Assembly: GCA_013397075.1 (NCBI GenBank)
Contig: VWZS01003477.1
Span: forward strand, 372,001-436,000
Direction: 5' to 3'
Length of the DNA: 64,000 bases
DNA from: Rhabdornis inornatus
Lineage: Eukaryota; Chordata; Aves; Passeriformes; Rhabdornithidae
Positions 1 to 13,100 of this stretch are shown piece by piece (the stretch's first letter is position 1; each line of letters starts with the position of its first letter). The notes below the pieces were generated by a model that saw only the letters and a list, made by a program, of their open reading frames with translations, was not told where the DNA came from and made no database searches. The translations under genes were made by a program, and so were the position numbers.

Positions 1-977
1 TCCCTTTTTTTAGTGCCAAAGCTAGTGAAGAGAATTATACCGTAGGTGCTCTGAAGTACATATGACTGTAAGCTCTTGTTCTGAACTGCTGGCTTGGAGA
101 AGCCTCTTTTTCTGTCTTTGTTGATAGAGGTGTCCTCCTAGGGAGCCTGGCTTCCTAACTCAGTCGGTTGGGTACTTGCAGTCAGATTATATTAAAAACA
201 TCATGTCATGCAAAATGAGCATTCTACAGTAAATATATCAAAACACTGTATTATAAAAAACAACCCACAGCCAGTTGCAAACTAAACTTTCAAAATCTTA
301 TTTGCAAATTCCATTAAATCTCAAATATTTTGAAGTTGTTAAAGGTTAGTGTTAATATTAGCTTTCTGTCCAGGTGACATTGAGATTACAATTTAACATG
401 TCTTGCCATTGGACATGCTATCAAACTTTCCTTAGCAGGAAGATTCTCCTCATGAAATTTGCTTGTGTGCTGTGCTTGCTGGGCCTCTGACAAATAAGAG
501 TAGCATCCTCTGAAAGAGCTGAAGCATTTGCAAAGGGGTCAGACTTTCTTCAGAAAGCTTGAAAGAGTGACCAGTTTTTCAGTAATAGAGACTCTGGATG
601 CATTTGTTTCACTTCAAGAGTAAAAATTTTTCCCAGTGAAAAAGGAAGGATAGCATAAGGAGGAAAAAAAAGGAGAGAACTATGCATTGTATTCCTCTCT
701 TTTTCGTTCAATCACCCCTTTCTATAATAGTTCTGATTTACAAACTCAAATCAAAACAAAGAAAAGAAAGGCAGCCAATGAGCATAGTATATAATCAGCA
801 GGTCCTATATACTTTTAAGAATATATATTTGACAAAATGATGAAATCCCATGTCCATTGCAAATACTATATAACATACTCTAGTTTTCAACAGTGATGAT
901 AAAAATTTGTATTTCTCGATTCCTTCAGGACTGTAACGCATTATTTTCTCATTTTGCTTGATTCTGTACGCTCACAG
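1..977 (+). other. Intronic sequence upstream of first visible ADGRG6 exon
   Basis: AT-rich sequence with no recognisable coding exon. It ends in a pyrimidine-rich stretch and the acceptor CTCACAG at 971-977. The next exon begins with the last two bases of a split codon, so this is the 3' part of a phase-1 intron whose donor is outside the window. There are no other notable features. Confidence 0.7.
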
Positions 978-1185
978 AAAACGCAGCAGATATCGCCAAT
1001 CAGCTTCTGAATCTCACTGGTGAGGGGCAGCAGCTGACCTCAGACAAAGTAAATGATGTTGTGCAGAAGCTCAAAAAAATTGTGAACGATGAAGAAATTG
1101 ATGAGTCTCTGGGTTCTACCGTGGTGACAATTTTTTCCAATATTCTAGCCAGCTCAGACAGTGTATTGGCAGCCTCATCTTCAGA
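978..1185 (+). CDS. ADGRG6: ADGRG6 exon: GAIN domain, helical part
   Basis: Reads from an AG acceptor at 976-977 to a GTAAG donor at 1186. It encodes ANQLLNLTGEGQQLTS and then a VVQKLKKIVNDEE helix and LGSTVVTIFSNIL, the helical subdomain A of the GAIN domain, matching the GPR126 family. It starts with two bases of a split codon and ends with GA, completed as Glu by the next exon (phase 2). It contains an N-L-T glycosylation sequon. Confidence 0.9.
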
Positions 1186-4100
1186 GTAAGTATTTCTACA
1201 TTTGAGAAAAGCTTTTGAGAGCAACCTGCAAGGCTGTAAGGATTCGTCCTTCCATGTATAGAAAAACCAGAAAATCCAAGTTTTCTGATTTCCATCAAAA
1301 AGAATTTTCCAAAATAGATACACAAATATTTCTTCTTTTAGTGTGCATGACAAATACAAAGTATTTGGATGGAAAAGAGGTCTTCTGATACATGACACAG
1401 CATAGATATAAGTATTGTTGTAAAATTATTTCAGGACTAGTGATATGTAGTCACAAATTTTCTGTCAGTCAAAAGCTTTTGTTTTCAAGAGAGATACATA
1501 AATTTACAGTCCAACAGTCTCCTTGTGAATACACAGATGGGTGGTAGAAACATAGTCAGTAACAAGAGGATCATCTTGTGATGTGAGGAGCATGCAGAGC
1601 ATGGGTGGGGTTTTTTTTGTGTATTCAGTTTTCAGAGTAATTTTTATTTCTGTTTTTAGAGCTCTAAAAACTATCGATGCCTTGGCTTTAAAGATCCATT
1701 TTGATGGACCATCCATGAGTATTTCCACACGAAATCTCGCACTTGGAGTGTCTTCTATAAATTCATCTTCATTCCAAGGTGGTTCTTTCAGCGTCAGTCC
1801 ACAGAATAATGCATCTGATTTCCAGGTACAGAACAAGCATGAAATGTGCCTGTTGTTCCAAGTGTGTTTACTTTGGTTCCTATAAATCCACTTAAAACTC
1901 CCAGTTCTCCCCCTACTTTCTATTTCCTTTTTCCTACAATCATCCAAACAGATAACAGATTAATGTAGTATTTCCTTGAGTGACAGGAAACCCAGATAAA
2001 CTCACATTCCATGCAGATAAAAAGTAATTTGGCTTATAAATCCAGAACACACTTGACCCTTTTTTAGTTTTGTTGGGATTTTTTATTTGTGAAAAAGGAA
2101 AATAACCTTTAACAATCTGCAGTACTGACCATTGTACAATATCTAACAACTCTATTGTTGTCTTTCAGCTTTAAAATAAGATGCCTAGATATAGGTATCT
2201 ACATATAGATTTCTGCAGGTGCAATAGTTCTTCAACCTTCCAGTAAAATTTAAACATTTAATGCTAAAAGAAACCTAAATCTAATGCAGTTGTCCCCACA
2301 CAGGTTGATTGGCTTGTACCATTTAGGATATCTGAGGCAGTTCAAGTCATTCATGTGGGGCTTGACCAGCCTAGACATTAAAAATAAAACAAACAGAGAT
2401 CACACAAAATTTAGGAAGGTCTCCAGTGCTACAGTATCTAGACAGATACTATAGTTAAGATATTTATCATCACCTCAAAGATATTTTTTCTTTGCTTTTT
2501 TCCCACAAATAGAAAAAAACAGACATCTAGAAGTTTGAAATACTGTTTGAGATGCACATGAGCACCTATAGAATTTTCCAAAGCTTCTTTTGAAATCAGT
2601 AGTGATGATGCCTATCTACATATTAAGGCACCTAAGTGCTTTTCAAAATGCAGTGCAATTTAATTTTTTTTTCAGTTAAATAGGAAGTCTGTGACAGAGG
2701 TAATGTCATCTCAGTTTCCTGGATGTTTAATTATTCAAGTACAGTGAGTCTTACTTGGAGAAACACACAGAAAATATTACACAGAAGAAGAAAAAAAAAA
2801 ATCTGCTGTCATTCAGGCCAGGGGAACTAAAACTGAATTAAACAAAATACGGCACTATAAAAACATTTAAGGCCTAATCACTAGAGTATAGGTATTGTAC
2901 CAAAACAAATTAATACCTGCTGCAAATTGGCAACACAGCACTCCTAATAAATGTCTGATCATTTTATAGGATACTATATACTGTAAAACTCAAAACAAGA
3001 ATGAAGACATAAAAAAGTCTACTTTCTAGAAAAAGTAGTAGTAATATAGTAGGCTTTTGGACTTGTGCATATATATAGACTTTGGATCAAAACTCAAAAG
3101 TTGTTTAAATAGATAGAAATACATTTAATGTACTTGATTTTTTCACATATTTATAATCCTAGATATTTTAGCTAAAATTTCTTTGAATCAATTTTATTTT
3201 AATTTTTATTTATTATTAAAATTTTTGGTGATTGTGTAAACTCTCATATTAATGAAGCTCAATAGCTGCTTATGAAGCTGAATAGTTCTTTGTTATCAAA
3301 GGAATGTTTCTCCTGCAGTTTTCATCCTTTATTTATGGAAAGAGGAAAGGAAAATTCTAAAGCCAGGTTTTGGATGATCGCACGTAGAACAGGAATTACC
3401 ATCTGTGGCTTGAGGACATCCAGGAATTTTCTCGTTCTGGAATCATTTATTACAGTACTGTCTAAATAATCATAAAATCCAAACTCCATCAAACTATTTA
3501 TAATGTTCCTATTGGAACACGAGCTTCTTCTCAGACTTTCACATTTCCAACAGCTGATTGAGAATTCTTAGCATCCTTCCTTCCAGAAAAGTTGCAGCAG
3601 CTGTGGGCCCCGTTTAGATTTTCCATGGCTGTCAGAAAGATACTTGCTATCCCTGCTGAAGGGAGATTTCCTTGTGAAAGCCCAGGTTTTTCACCAGTGA
3701 TGTGATGATCTATTCTAGGCTCACCAGGGAACATTAAACTCTTCAAGCCATATGTCAGAATGTTTCCAGATTTTTTTTTCTTTTCTTTTTTTTTTTTTGT
3801 ATTTTTTTTGTATTTTTTTCTTAAAGTAGATACCAAGCAAATTTATCCATGGCAATTTAGAAAGATTCTATTTCAGTCCCCTGTGTCTTTATGTTTCTTG
3901 CCAAATCTTTGACTAAGTTAGGTTTTGGTGATTCATATTATTAAATTGTTCCTGTAATATATCCATGCTTCTCTGGAGAAGCCTCTTCGACTCTATTTGC
4001 AGACAATGCTTAATGGGACATCTTTATCACATCCACACTTTCTGTTTACTGTGGCAGAATCAACCTCTGAAAACCTGGTTTTGAGCTACATTTATCCCTG

Positions 4101-7100
4101 TCAGGAGATATCTATGAGCTACTTCTTATGGATTTCCAAGGGTGAATAATCTGTCAGTAGCCTATGACTTTTAATGTTCTATTAGCTAATGATACTTTTA
4201 GAATTACACAATTGTCCATGAGAGGCATAAATACACAACCAGGATGCCTCTGGGGAAGTCAGTTGTGGGAGTTCCCATATCTCACAGTAAAATTCTTAAG
4301 TGCTTTTACTACGGAGCCACTGTAAGCTGGCTTGCTCCCCTTCCTTCAATGGATATGGTGGCACACCTTCAGTAGGCCATGGTGGGGAAGTGATCAGTCA
4401 CAGAATTGCTAATAAAATGCAGGGTTGCATCCTATTTTATTTCCCACTCACTTGTTATATTCCTGGGCCACAGTTGGCTTTTAGATTTTTGATACATTGA
4501 CAGTAAAGATTAAATTTTTATGGTGTCAGAATGTGTCCTTTTTGTGCTATGTAGCACAATAAATATGGAGAAGTGACACTAATAATTTTTAAATCTTTCT
4601 GTAACAGAGAAACTGTAAAAGCTCTTAAGAGAATTATTTCAGATGTACAGATCAAGCCAACTAATACAATTTAATAAAGAAAGATTCAGAGCATATTTTT
4701 TAGTTCTCAACATTGTTTGCTACGAGGAAAAGTATCTTGAATGTTACTGAAAATGGTTATGACTGTCATAATTACCATCTCATTATTTCCAAATCATCCT
4801 TATAGCAATGGAGGAGTTTGTTTCTTTGTTGGTTTTATCTAATATCTGTTTGTAGCAGAAGGCTGATCTCATGCTGGGAAAGTGGGAAACCTCTCCAGCC
4901 TTTAAAAAATGTATTTATTGCATCAACTCTTACAAAGCACAAGTAATTTTAGTGTTGATTGGTTCTAGTCCCATATCTAGATATTTCTGTGTAAGAGTAT
5001 GAACCCAGTTGTGGACAACAGATGTTCTTTATTGTTTGAACATGTTCTCCTGTTGTTTTTATTTAACAGATAGATTTTGACAAGGATCAGACAAGTGCCA
5101 TCGCTTCTGTTGTTCTGCCACCAAGTTTACTGAAGAATTTAAGTCAGGATGAGTTTGAAGTTATATCCAGGGCTCAGTTTACTTTCTTCAATAAAAATGG
5201 TCTTTTTCAGGTAAGCGCTAATGTGCTTGAAGACATTTCAGGTAGGGTGAATAAAAGCCAGCTCCTAAAAGTTTCCTGTAGTGTAATCATTTCACAGTAT
5301 TTCAGGAGTTACAGGAATTAAAAGATAACAGCAAATGTAGGCACTAAAGACAGCCTTATGTTCAGAGCAGCAAAATAGTTGAAGTGCCCGAGTTGAGTTG
5401 AAGTCAGTGGTTTAACTGCAAATTCCTCTCACATGTAAATAAACCTTTTCTCAGGGTAGTCTGTGGAAACCTGTATCCCAACTGCTTAAAATCAAAGGAA
5501 AGCAGCAAAAGCCTTTTAAAAAGCCTTTAACTTTTGTTAAAATGCATTAATATAAGTCCTTGGTGTTCAGTGGTGCCAGGTTCTTTTTTATCAGGAGGGA
5601 ATTTGGCATGTAACACTGCCAAGTACTCTCCTTTTCTTTTAAGTGCTGGTTAGCAGTCATATCCAGCTGACTGCTTTATATTCAGTTGGAAACCCTGGGC
5701 TGATGGTTAGCAGCCAGAGAAATTCTGTTCATACATATATACACTAATATTTTCATACCTGTGTATAGGCATACCACATTTTAATAGGAATAAGAATAAC
5801 AATGCTTCTACCTGAAACCTGAACAACATGCTCAGGTAGATTCAATGTTTTATTTTTTGGGTCTTATCAAATGGTAACTGCATACAGTGCCTGCATGGTA
5901 GGTGCCAAAAATATTAGGAATAGTTTGCAGCTTGGAAAAAGAAAACCAAAACCACACTTATTTGGACAAAAAAAAAAAAGTTAATTGAGAAGGAAACATT
6001 GTTTCATGGTGAACTGTAGAGTATGTCTCAGAAGACTTGTGTTTGTTTTCTCATCAGTATTTTAAGTGACCTTTGGCTCTTGTGCATCCGCAGAACTCCG
6101 TAGTATTGTATTGTCCCTATATTATCGTTTTTATTGGCAGTGTATCCAGATTCTTCAGATAATCTAGGCAAGAAAATACCCATGACCCACAGTTGCCTCC
6201 TGAAATACACCCCAAATTATTTTTATTTTAAATTGTATTCGTTTTAAGCCTGCTTTTGAGAAAAACAGGATGGATATCTTTAATTAAAAAAAAAAACTAG
6301 AAGAATACAGATGGAGGCTGGTCATAATAGCATAAAATCATATGAAGTCAGAATGTGTCCCTTAATGGTGCTAGAATGCGTTTCTAAGTGGTACTTAATA
6401 AGCCATTGAAGAACAAAAACCATAAAAATTGTACCTTAATTTGCAATTAAAATGCCTTTCCTTTTTTTGTGTGTTTTTCAAGAGCTTCATGGGTGATGTG
6501 CTTAACACAATGAACTAAAAATGTGTGATCCTCACATTTTTAGGAAGTCTAAAAATAAAGCAAGTTAAAGAAAAACAGGATTAAAATAAGGCCTACAAAT
6601 AAACTGATCCACGTGCCATCTCAAACCAAATAACTTTGTCCATTAGTATAAGAGTATTTCATTTTTATTGCATTTCATATTTCTTCCACGTGCAATTACA
6701 AATATCTGAATGTTAATAGCTGTATTCCTTAAAAGTATTCAACATAACAATGAAACATACTTTGCAGCATTGGTGGTGGTGGTGGGTTATTTTATTGCAA
6801 CTGAGAGAATTCTCATAAGTTTTGTCTTGGAATTCATTAAAGATGGTTCCGTTACTAAGAGGACTATATAAAAGCTGTTCAGGGTGGGATTCACTTCACC
6901 AAAGCCAGGTGTGTTCAGTGTAAACATCTATGCCTGAACTGTTGAACTTCAGCTGAACACAGCCTTACGGCTAAATAAGTAGTAATCTGTATTTTACTTT
7001 AATGCACACATAAGAATATATTAAATTGCCTTCCCTAAAGAGACTAACTATGTCTCGTTTTTCTTATCTGCTGTAGACAGAATTCACTGAAACCTGTGGA

Positions 7101-10100
7101 AATATGTCCAAGGACTTTCATAGACTTCAACAAATGTTCAAATTTAGGTGGTAGCCAAGAGACTTTTTCTTGTCTGAATATTCAAGATCTGCCTAGAAAT
7201 TTGCATTTTCCTTCCTCTTCAATTGTTAAGGTTTTAGGAAATTTTGCCACGAAGTTCCAGGATAATCTGTAATACTGTGTCTGAAAATTCTTGGATATGG
7301 TTCTTAAGGAAAAAAATATTCTTCTGAGGATAATATGCACTTAATAACTGAAGCTATTGTGTCTCTCATGAGTGGTGGGATCTCACAAGCCCAGTGATCT
7401 GAAACCTGATATCTTGTTATGTTAACAAAACTCCTAAATGGAAGGAATCAAGAGTTCAGGGGTTTGGCAGACCAGATTTTGGGAGGGAAAATGAGTAGCA
7501 ATAGGTTTCATTTGACCTAAGATCTGCCACAGGCAGTGACCAAGCTTCCCAACCAGGCATCTAAATATGCAAATTTAAGTAGAAGCCTATCAAAAAAAAA
7601 TAGCATTGCCAATGCACTTCCATTTCAATAAATAATTATTTTCCAAGGAAACCTTCTCTTCTGGAAAATTGTCAGCTGCAGGTTAAAAATCCTACTGGTC
7701 AGTGATAATGTCAGGATCCTATTTAAATTCCTATCAAATAAGACCTTACAGAAAATGCTGTCCCCTTCAGTATGTAACATTGCTTTGAATTTGTTTACTA
7801 CTTCATAGTCACTCATTTTAAGACAGAGGATGATTTAACAACTCTATGCAGAAAACAGTTCATTCTCTAAAAACTTTGCATTTACTAAAGGACAGTGTCA
7901 GCAACAAGATAAGTGAGTTTGTTCATGCTTGTTTAGGGAAATGAGCTAATCATATCATGGGTTGTTAAATGCCACATTGTTTGAGTTATAATTTTGTTTG
8001 CCTTCTAACCTCTCTCTGTAATTGTGCCTATGCATGTTTATGACTACAAGGAAAATAGGGAAGCTTCCATGAGGCTAACCCATAATTTGATTTTATAAGC
8101 ATAATGTTCTTCTATTGAGTGATCAAAAGTACAGAAATGCTGACAACTTACTTATTCTGGCACGCTGCAAAAATGAAACTGTGTACTCTGGCTTTTACCT
8201 TATGTGCCATGTAAGCACTTATTATATTTTTCTTAATCTCTTGAAGGACGCAGAAAATCCTGCCAATTTGACCAGTTTTGTGGTGGCATGCAGTATTGGA
8301 AACTTAACAATTCAGGATCTTCAGGATTATGTGAAGGTTACAATCAAGCATACCAAAATTCAGGTAAAACAAGACTGATTATTCAGAGGAACAGGAATGC
8401 AGATTATGTATGGTAAAGGCTAAGATTACAGCCTGATTTATATGGATGGATTTGAGTAAGATCAAATTGAAATTAAGAAGTCTAGAACAAAAGCAAGTAA
8501 GAAAAAGTGGAAACAAATAATCTCTCCCATCCTCGTGCATTCTCCCTCCGTTCGTGATCTAACATTTATCTGCAAGACCATTGATTCTGACCCTCAGAAG
8601 TAATTTCTGTGCCAATAAATATCAGTGAACCCCTTGTTAATAAACATATTCATGACCAGGGTCAAGGGACATGATTTATTACACTGGAACTTCATAATTA
8701 CTTAAATTCTTTGACCAAACATTATTCACTTTGTTAATAGTTCCCGGAATTATTTTGTTGTTATGTGGTTTTCATCAGAGGAATAGAGAGAAACACATTA
8801 ATGAAACAGACTACAGTAAATTTAGGGAAATACAGACCAAATGCAACCTTTTGGCACATACTGTTCCAGTTTGAAAATGTGTGAGCTTGACTCCATTCTC
8901 CGTATCTAATCCAAAAGAGGCAATAGCACTAGAAACGCTAAGAAAATGTTAAAATGCAATACCTAAGTAAATTGCTTATGTAATGAGAACCTGGTTTTTA
9001 ATTTTCACAGCTCAATTAACTTTATCTAGCATTGCATTACAATTAATATTTTAAGGTGAGGCAAAACAACCTACATTTGGGTTCAGCAGGCAAATACGCG
9101 TTTTCAAGCTTTACGTAGAGGATTCATGGAGAAGCCCAAAGGAAGTAAACAGTAAAAAGGGTTTAGATTCTATAAAGACATCATATTCATGGATAACTTC
9201 AGTAACACAAGAAAACTTCATTATTCTGAGGATGTGCAAAAGAAACCATCGAACACTACATAGAAGCAGTGTTCTAGATTTTGCAATTTGGACAAATCCA
9301 TCTTTCTAGCAGAAAAAAACTCTAATTTGACACTAGGCAAGTTTTCAAGAATTTAATGATACAGATTCTTCTGCTCTGTAAATGAAAATATATGCATTGC
9401 AATATCTGTTGTAAATGTTGTTGAGATTTATGTCTGAAGAGATATACAAAGTCTACTTTTACATCTGTTCTTAGGAAGGTCCTAAACCTACCTGTGTCTT
9501 CTGGGATATGAACAAAAATGGTAAGTTTAAAAATCTTCTAATTTCTTTCATGAGCTGAATAAATGTGTCTGAGTTTTAAAATTGGTCACACTATTGGCTA
9601 TTTTGCTTCCAAATCAATCCTTACAGGATTCAATAAAGTCCACTCAATGAAGTGTGTAATTTCTTCTGGGTAGTATAGTTACTTGTAACAGCAAATGTTA
9701 AATACTCCTTTAAAAGTTTGCTTTTAATGTAAATGCCTTTAACATTTTAAATTTTTCAGTTAAATTTTTTCAATTTTTTCCCATATCTGCAGTTTTTCGC
9801 TGGTCTGTCTGTATGAGCAAATTATGTTATAATGCTACTCAGACACGTGAATGGTTCTTAGCCATACTTTTAACTGTTCATTTCTTTAAAAACTGGGTTA
9901 TATAGGTGTAAGTTTGTAACTGTTACAGATCTTCAGATTTTTTGATCATATGTGGAGAAACACATTAATAAGGCAACATTTTAGACCATTCTTCATCAAA
10001 GAATGGTCACTACTGCCAAACCTGCATGTCATGTTTATTCAGGCTCTTAATCCTTTACACAAAGTTGTTCTCTGGGATGACTTCCAGGATGTCTCTGTTT

Positions 10101-13100
10101 TAGAGATCACTGCTGACATATTTCTCTTCCTTACAATGAAACAGAGCTGTAGGATTTGGGATGGAGAGATTCAGTACACAGAGTCTTGCAAGAAATAAAA
10201 TTTACCATCCAACTTCGTATTTCAAAGCAGGAAATACAGACAGAGCAATTGAGGAGAATGCAAGAGGACTAAAATGAGAAAAAAATCATAGAAACTAGTC
10301 AGGAATCTGAACTTAATCACATTAAAGGAGGAACACACAGGGAGGGAGGAAACTAATCCCAGTGGCTGCTTGAGTGGAGAAGAGTTTTAAGTGGTTTTGG
10401 AACATCTTCACAGTATTTTGAGAGAATGTCTTGAATTTAAGTGTTTGATTGTCTTGAAGTTACAGAGCAAATTATGCTGGATTTTCTCAAGAGCTGTGAG
10501 AAAAATGTCTTTAAGAGTCAGAGAATATGAATGATTTCACAAAACTAGCTCATATTTTGGCAGGGAAAAATGAAAAAATAAACAAATTTTCATTTTAATA
10601 TTTAATTTTCAAAACTGAAATCTTTCTACTTGTGTTTCAGAATGGCCTTTTCACGTGGGGTGGGTTGGGAATAGTTCACTTCATGTTTTTTGTAAGGCCA
10701 CCAGAGATCATTGGGGTTACCCACTCTGACCTTCTGCATTACATGCTGCAGAAGGGAAGGGTGGGACCCTCTGCTCCTGGGCCATAAAATCTTTCATGTG
10801 CCTGAGAGTACATGAGTGGGAGGCAGGCAGGTGTAGACAACACATCAGTGGGGGGAAAAGGAGTTCTAAAACCATCTTATTATTGGGTAAAAGTAAGGTG
10901 TGTCTTAATGCGTGATCCACGTCTTACTAACCAAAAAGCTCCCTACCTTTGTTATACATCTCCATCTATTGCTTCTGCTCAGCAGTCCATTTCTGGGACA
11001 CCCATCTGGGGTAATTCTTTGCAGAAACTAGGAAATCTGACACTTGTTTCTCTCCCGGTTGTTTTTAATGCTGGCTCATTCAATTTGACAAAGCGCTTCT
11101 GCATTTGCACAAGATGAAGTGAGAAATCTGCTAGGAGAGAGGTTGGCATCATGTGTTTGTTGGACAGCAGTTTCTCATGTTTCATTTCCACAGGTGGCAG
11201 TGGTGGCTGGAACCCTGAGGGCTGCCAGGTGGATGCAGAGTCCAATGAAAATGAAACTGTGTGCTTATGCAACCACCTCACACATTTTGGGGTCCTAATG
11301 GTAGGCAAACTCACTGCTCACCAAGTTACCTTTCCCAGGAACAGCAACACAGCTTTTGTCTGGTGTCAAGACAATTCTCATTTTTTTTACTTGGGTTATT
11401 TCTTTTGCATCTAATTTTTAATAATAATAGTACATGATTTCCCACATTATTATCAGAGTTATCTTTCATGACAAAGTAGCTAGTGATAAGGATTCAGGAA
11501 TGAGATAATTAATAAGGTTAGAAATAGAAGAATATTATTGTTGTTGTTATTGTTATTGTTATTATTACATTCTTTCCAAGTGGCGAAATACTATTTTTAA
11601 ATAACTAAAATGTACCCATGAGATTTTTATGTTTTAAAAATAGTGTGTCACGAAAGACCTGAGATTGAGACTTCTGAGTGATACCAAAATACAAACAGCA
11701 TAACATCCAATTTAATACAACCAAGGCCCAGTAACATTTCCACTAGAAAGACAGGATAAAAAAGTGATCTTAATGAGTCCTGAGTTGCAGACGATCTCTG
11801 ACATATCAACAGTATAATCTGACAAAAGTGACCTCCAGCTGAGGCAGAAGATACTTGACAAGAGGGAATTGAAAAAGAAAGTCTAACTATATTTGAAATT
11901 TCCAGATTGAGAAAGTGAGAAGTTGCTTGCAGGAGTGGAAAAAAAAAAAAACAACAAACCACCAAACAAACAAACAAACAAAAAAAAGAGAAATAGTTAG
12001 AAATGTTGTTTTCAGATCAAAAGGAAAAGATACTCAGTGTAGGGAAAAACAGAGAACGAAAAACATCCTCTAGACAGCAGAAATAGTAGTGCGGATGAAA
12101 AGTCAAGGGAGCACAAACATTCTCTTTCATCTTTAGGTCGAAAGGCTGAGTTGTCCCTTGCAAACCTAGTTCACAAATTGCACAAGATTTATCTGTCATA
12201 AACTATGAAATGGCGTCTTTTGCACATTGTGTAAGCCCATATTGGCAGTTTTCTTACTTGGCTTTAATCAGTTTTGGGGTGCCTTATATTACAGGCCTTC
12301 TCTCGGAGAAAGGCTGCTCACAGAGCACTGGTACAAAACACATAGTCCGTACTCTGTCAGAGCCTTAAGCAAAGTCTCCAGACAGGGTGGCTGGCAGAGC
12401 AATGTCTACGCAGGAGATGAAAGAGGGAACCATATGGGGCACTTCAGCCTCAGCAGCATAGCCTCCAGCCTTCAGCTGCCTCCAGCACTTTGCACTTGTG
12501 AAGTGTTTTTCAGAGAAAAGGAATCCCGACATGAAAAAAATTGAATAGTGCTATCTTTTCTTAACTTTTGGTGGTTTTATCCTCAATAATGGTCTGATAC
12601 ATTTTTTTCCAGCTGAAATTAACATTTTTTGGCCTGTAAAATATAGCTGCAGAAAAGATGTTGGCTCCTGGTCACAGCAGGAATAATTCCTAAGTCGAAG
12701 TATTCGGGGTTTGAAGTAACTTGTGGCAGTGTTAAAAAGGATTTAAGCCACACAAGGCAGCCACATACACTGACTTTTTCAGCTTTTGCCTTCCAGACCC
12801 TTCTTAATAGAACTGCTCTCCACATGATGCTGAGATGTAGATATGGAAAAGCCACAAACTTTGTGTCTTCTTGCAAGCTAAATTATGGTCTTGTTCCATT
12901 TTTCATCCCCGAAGGGATTAAGAAAAGGCTTTCTTTAGGATACATTCAATGAGCCCCTTCTCTTCCCTGAATGCTTTATTGGCAGTAGGAAATAGGGCAG
13001 AAGGTCTTTGAATTTGGGCTGCATTCCAATAGATTTTTACACAGCTTTGACCATTCTAGTTTCTTTTCCATTTTAATAATTTCTTGTGACTTTAATTTAG

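Noticed and set aside
12017..12544. Intronic frames between the GPS and TM1 exons as an extra exon
   Set aside because: GPS and TM1 exons join directly in phase 0 as in the family, and no matching sequence is missing.
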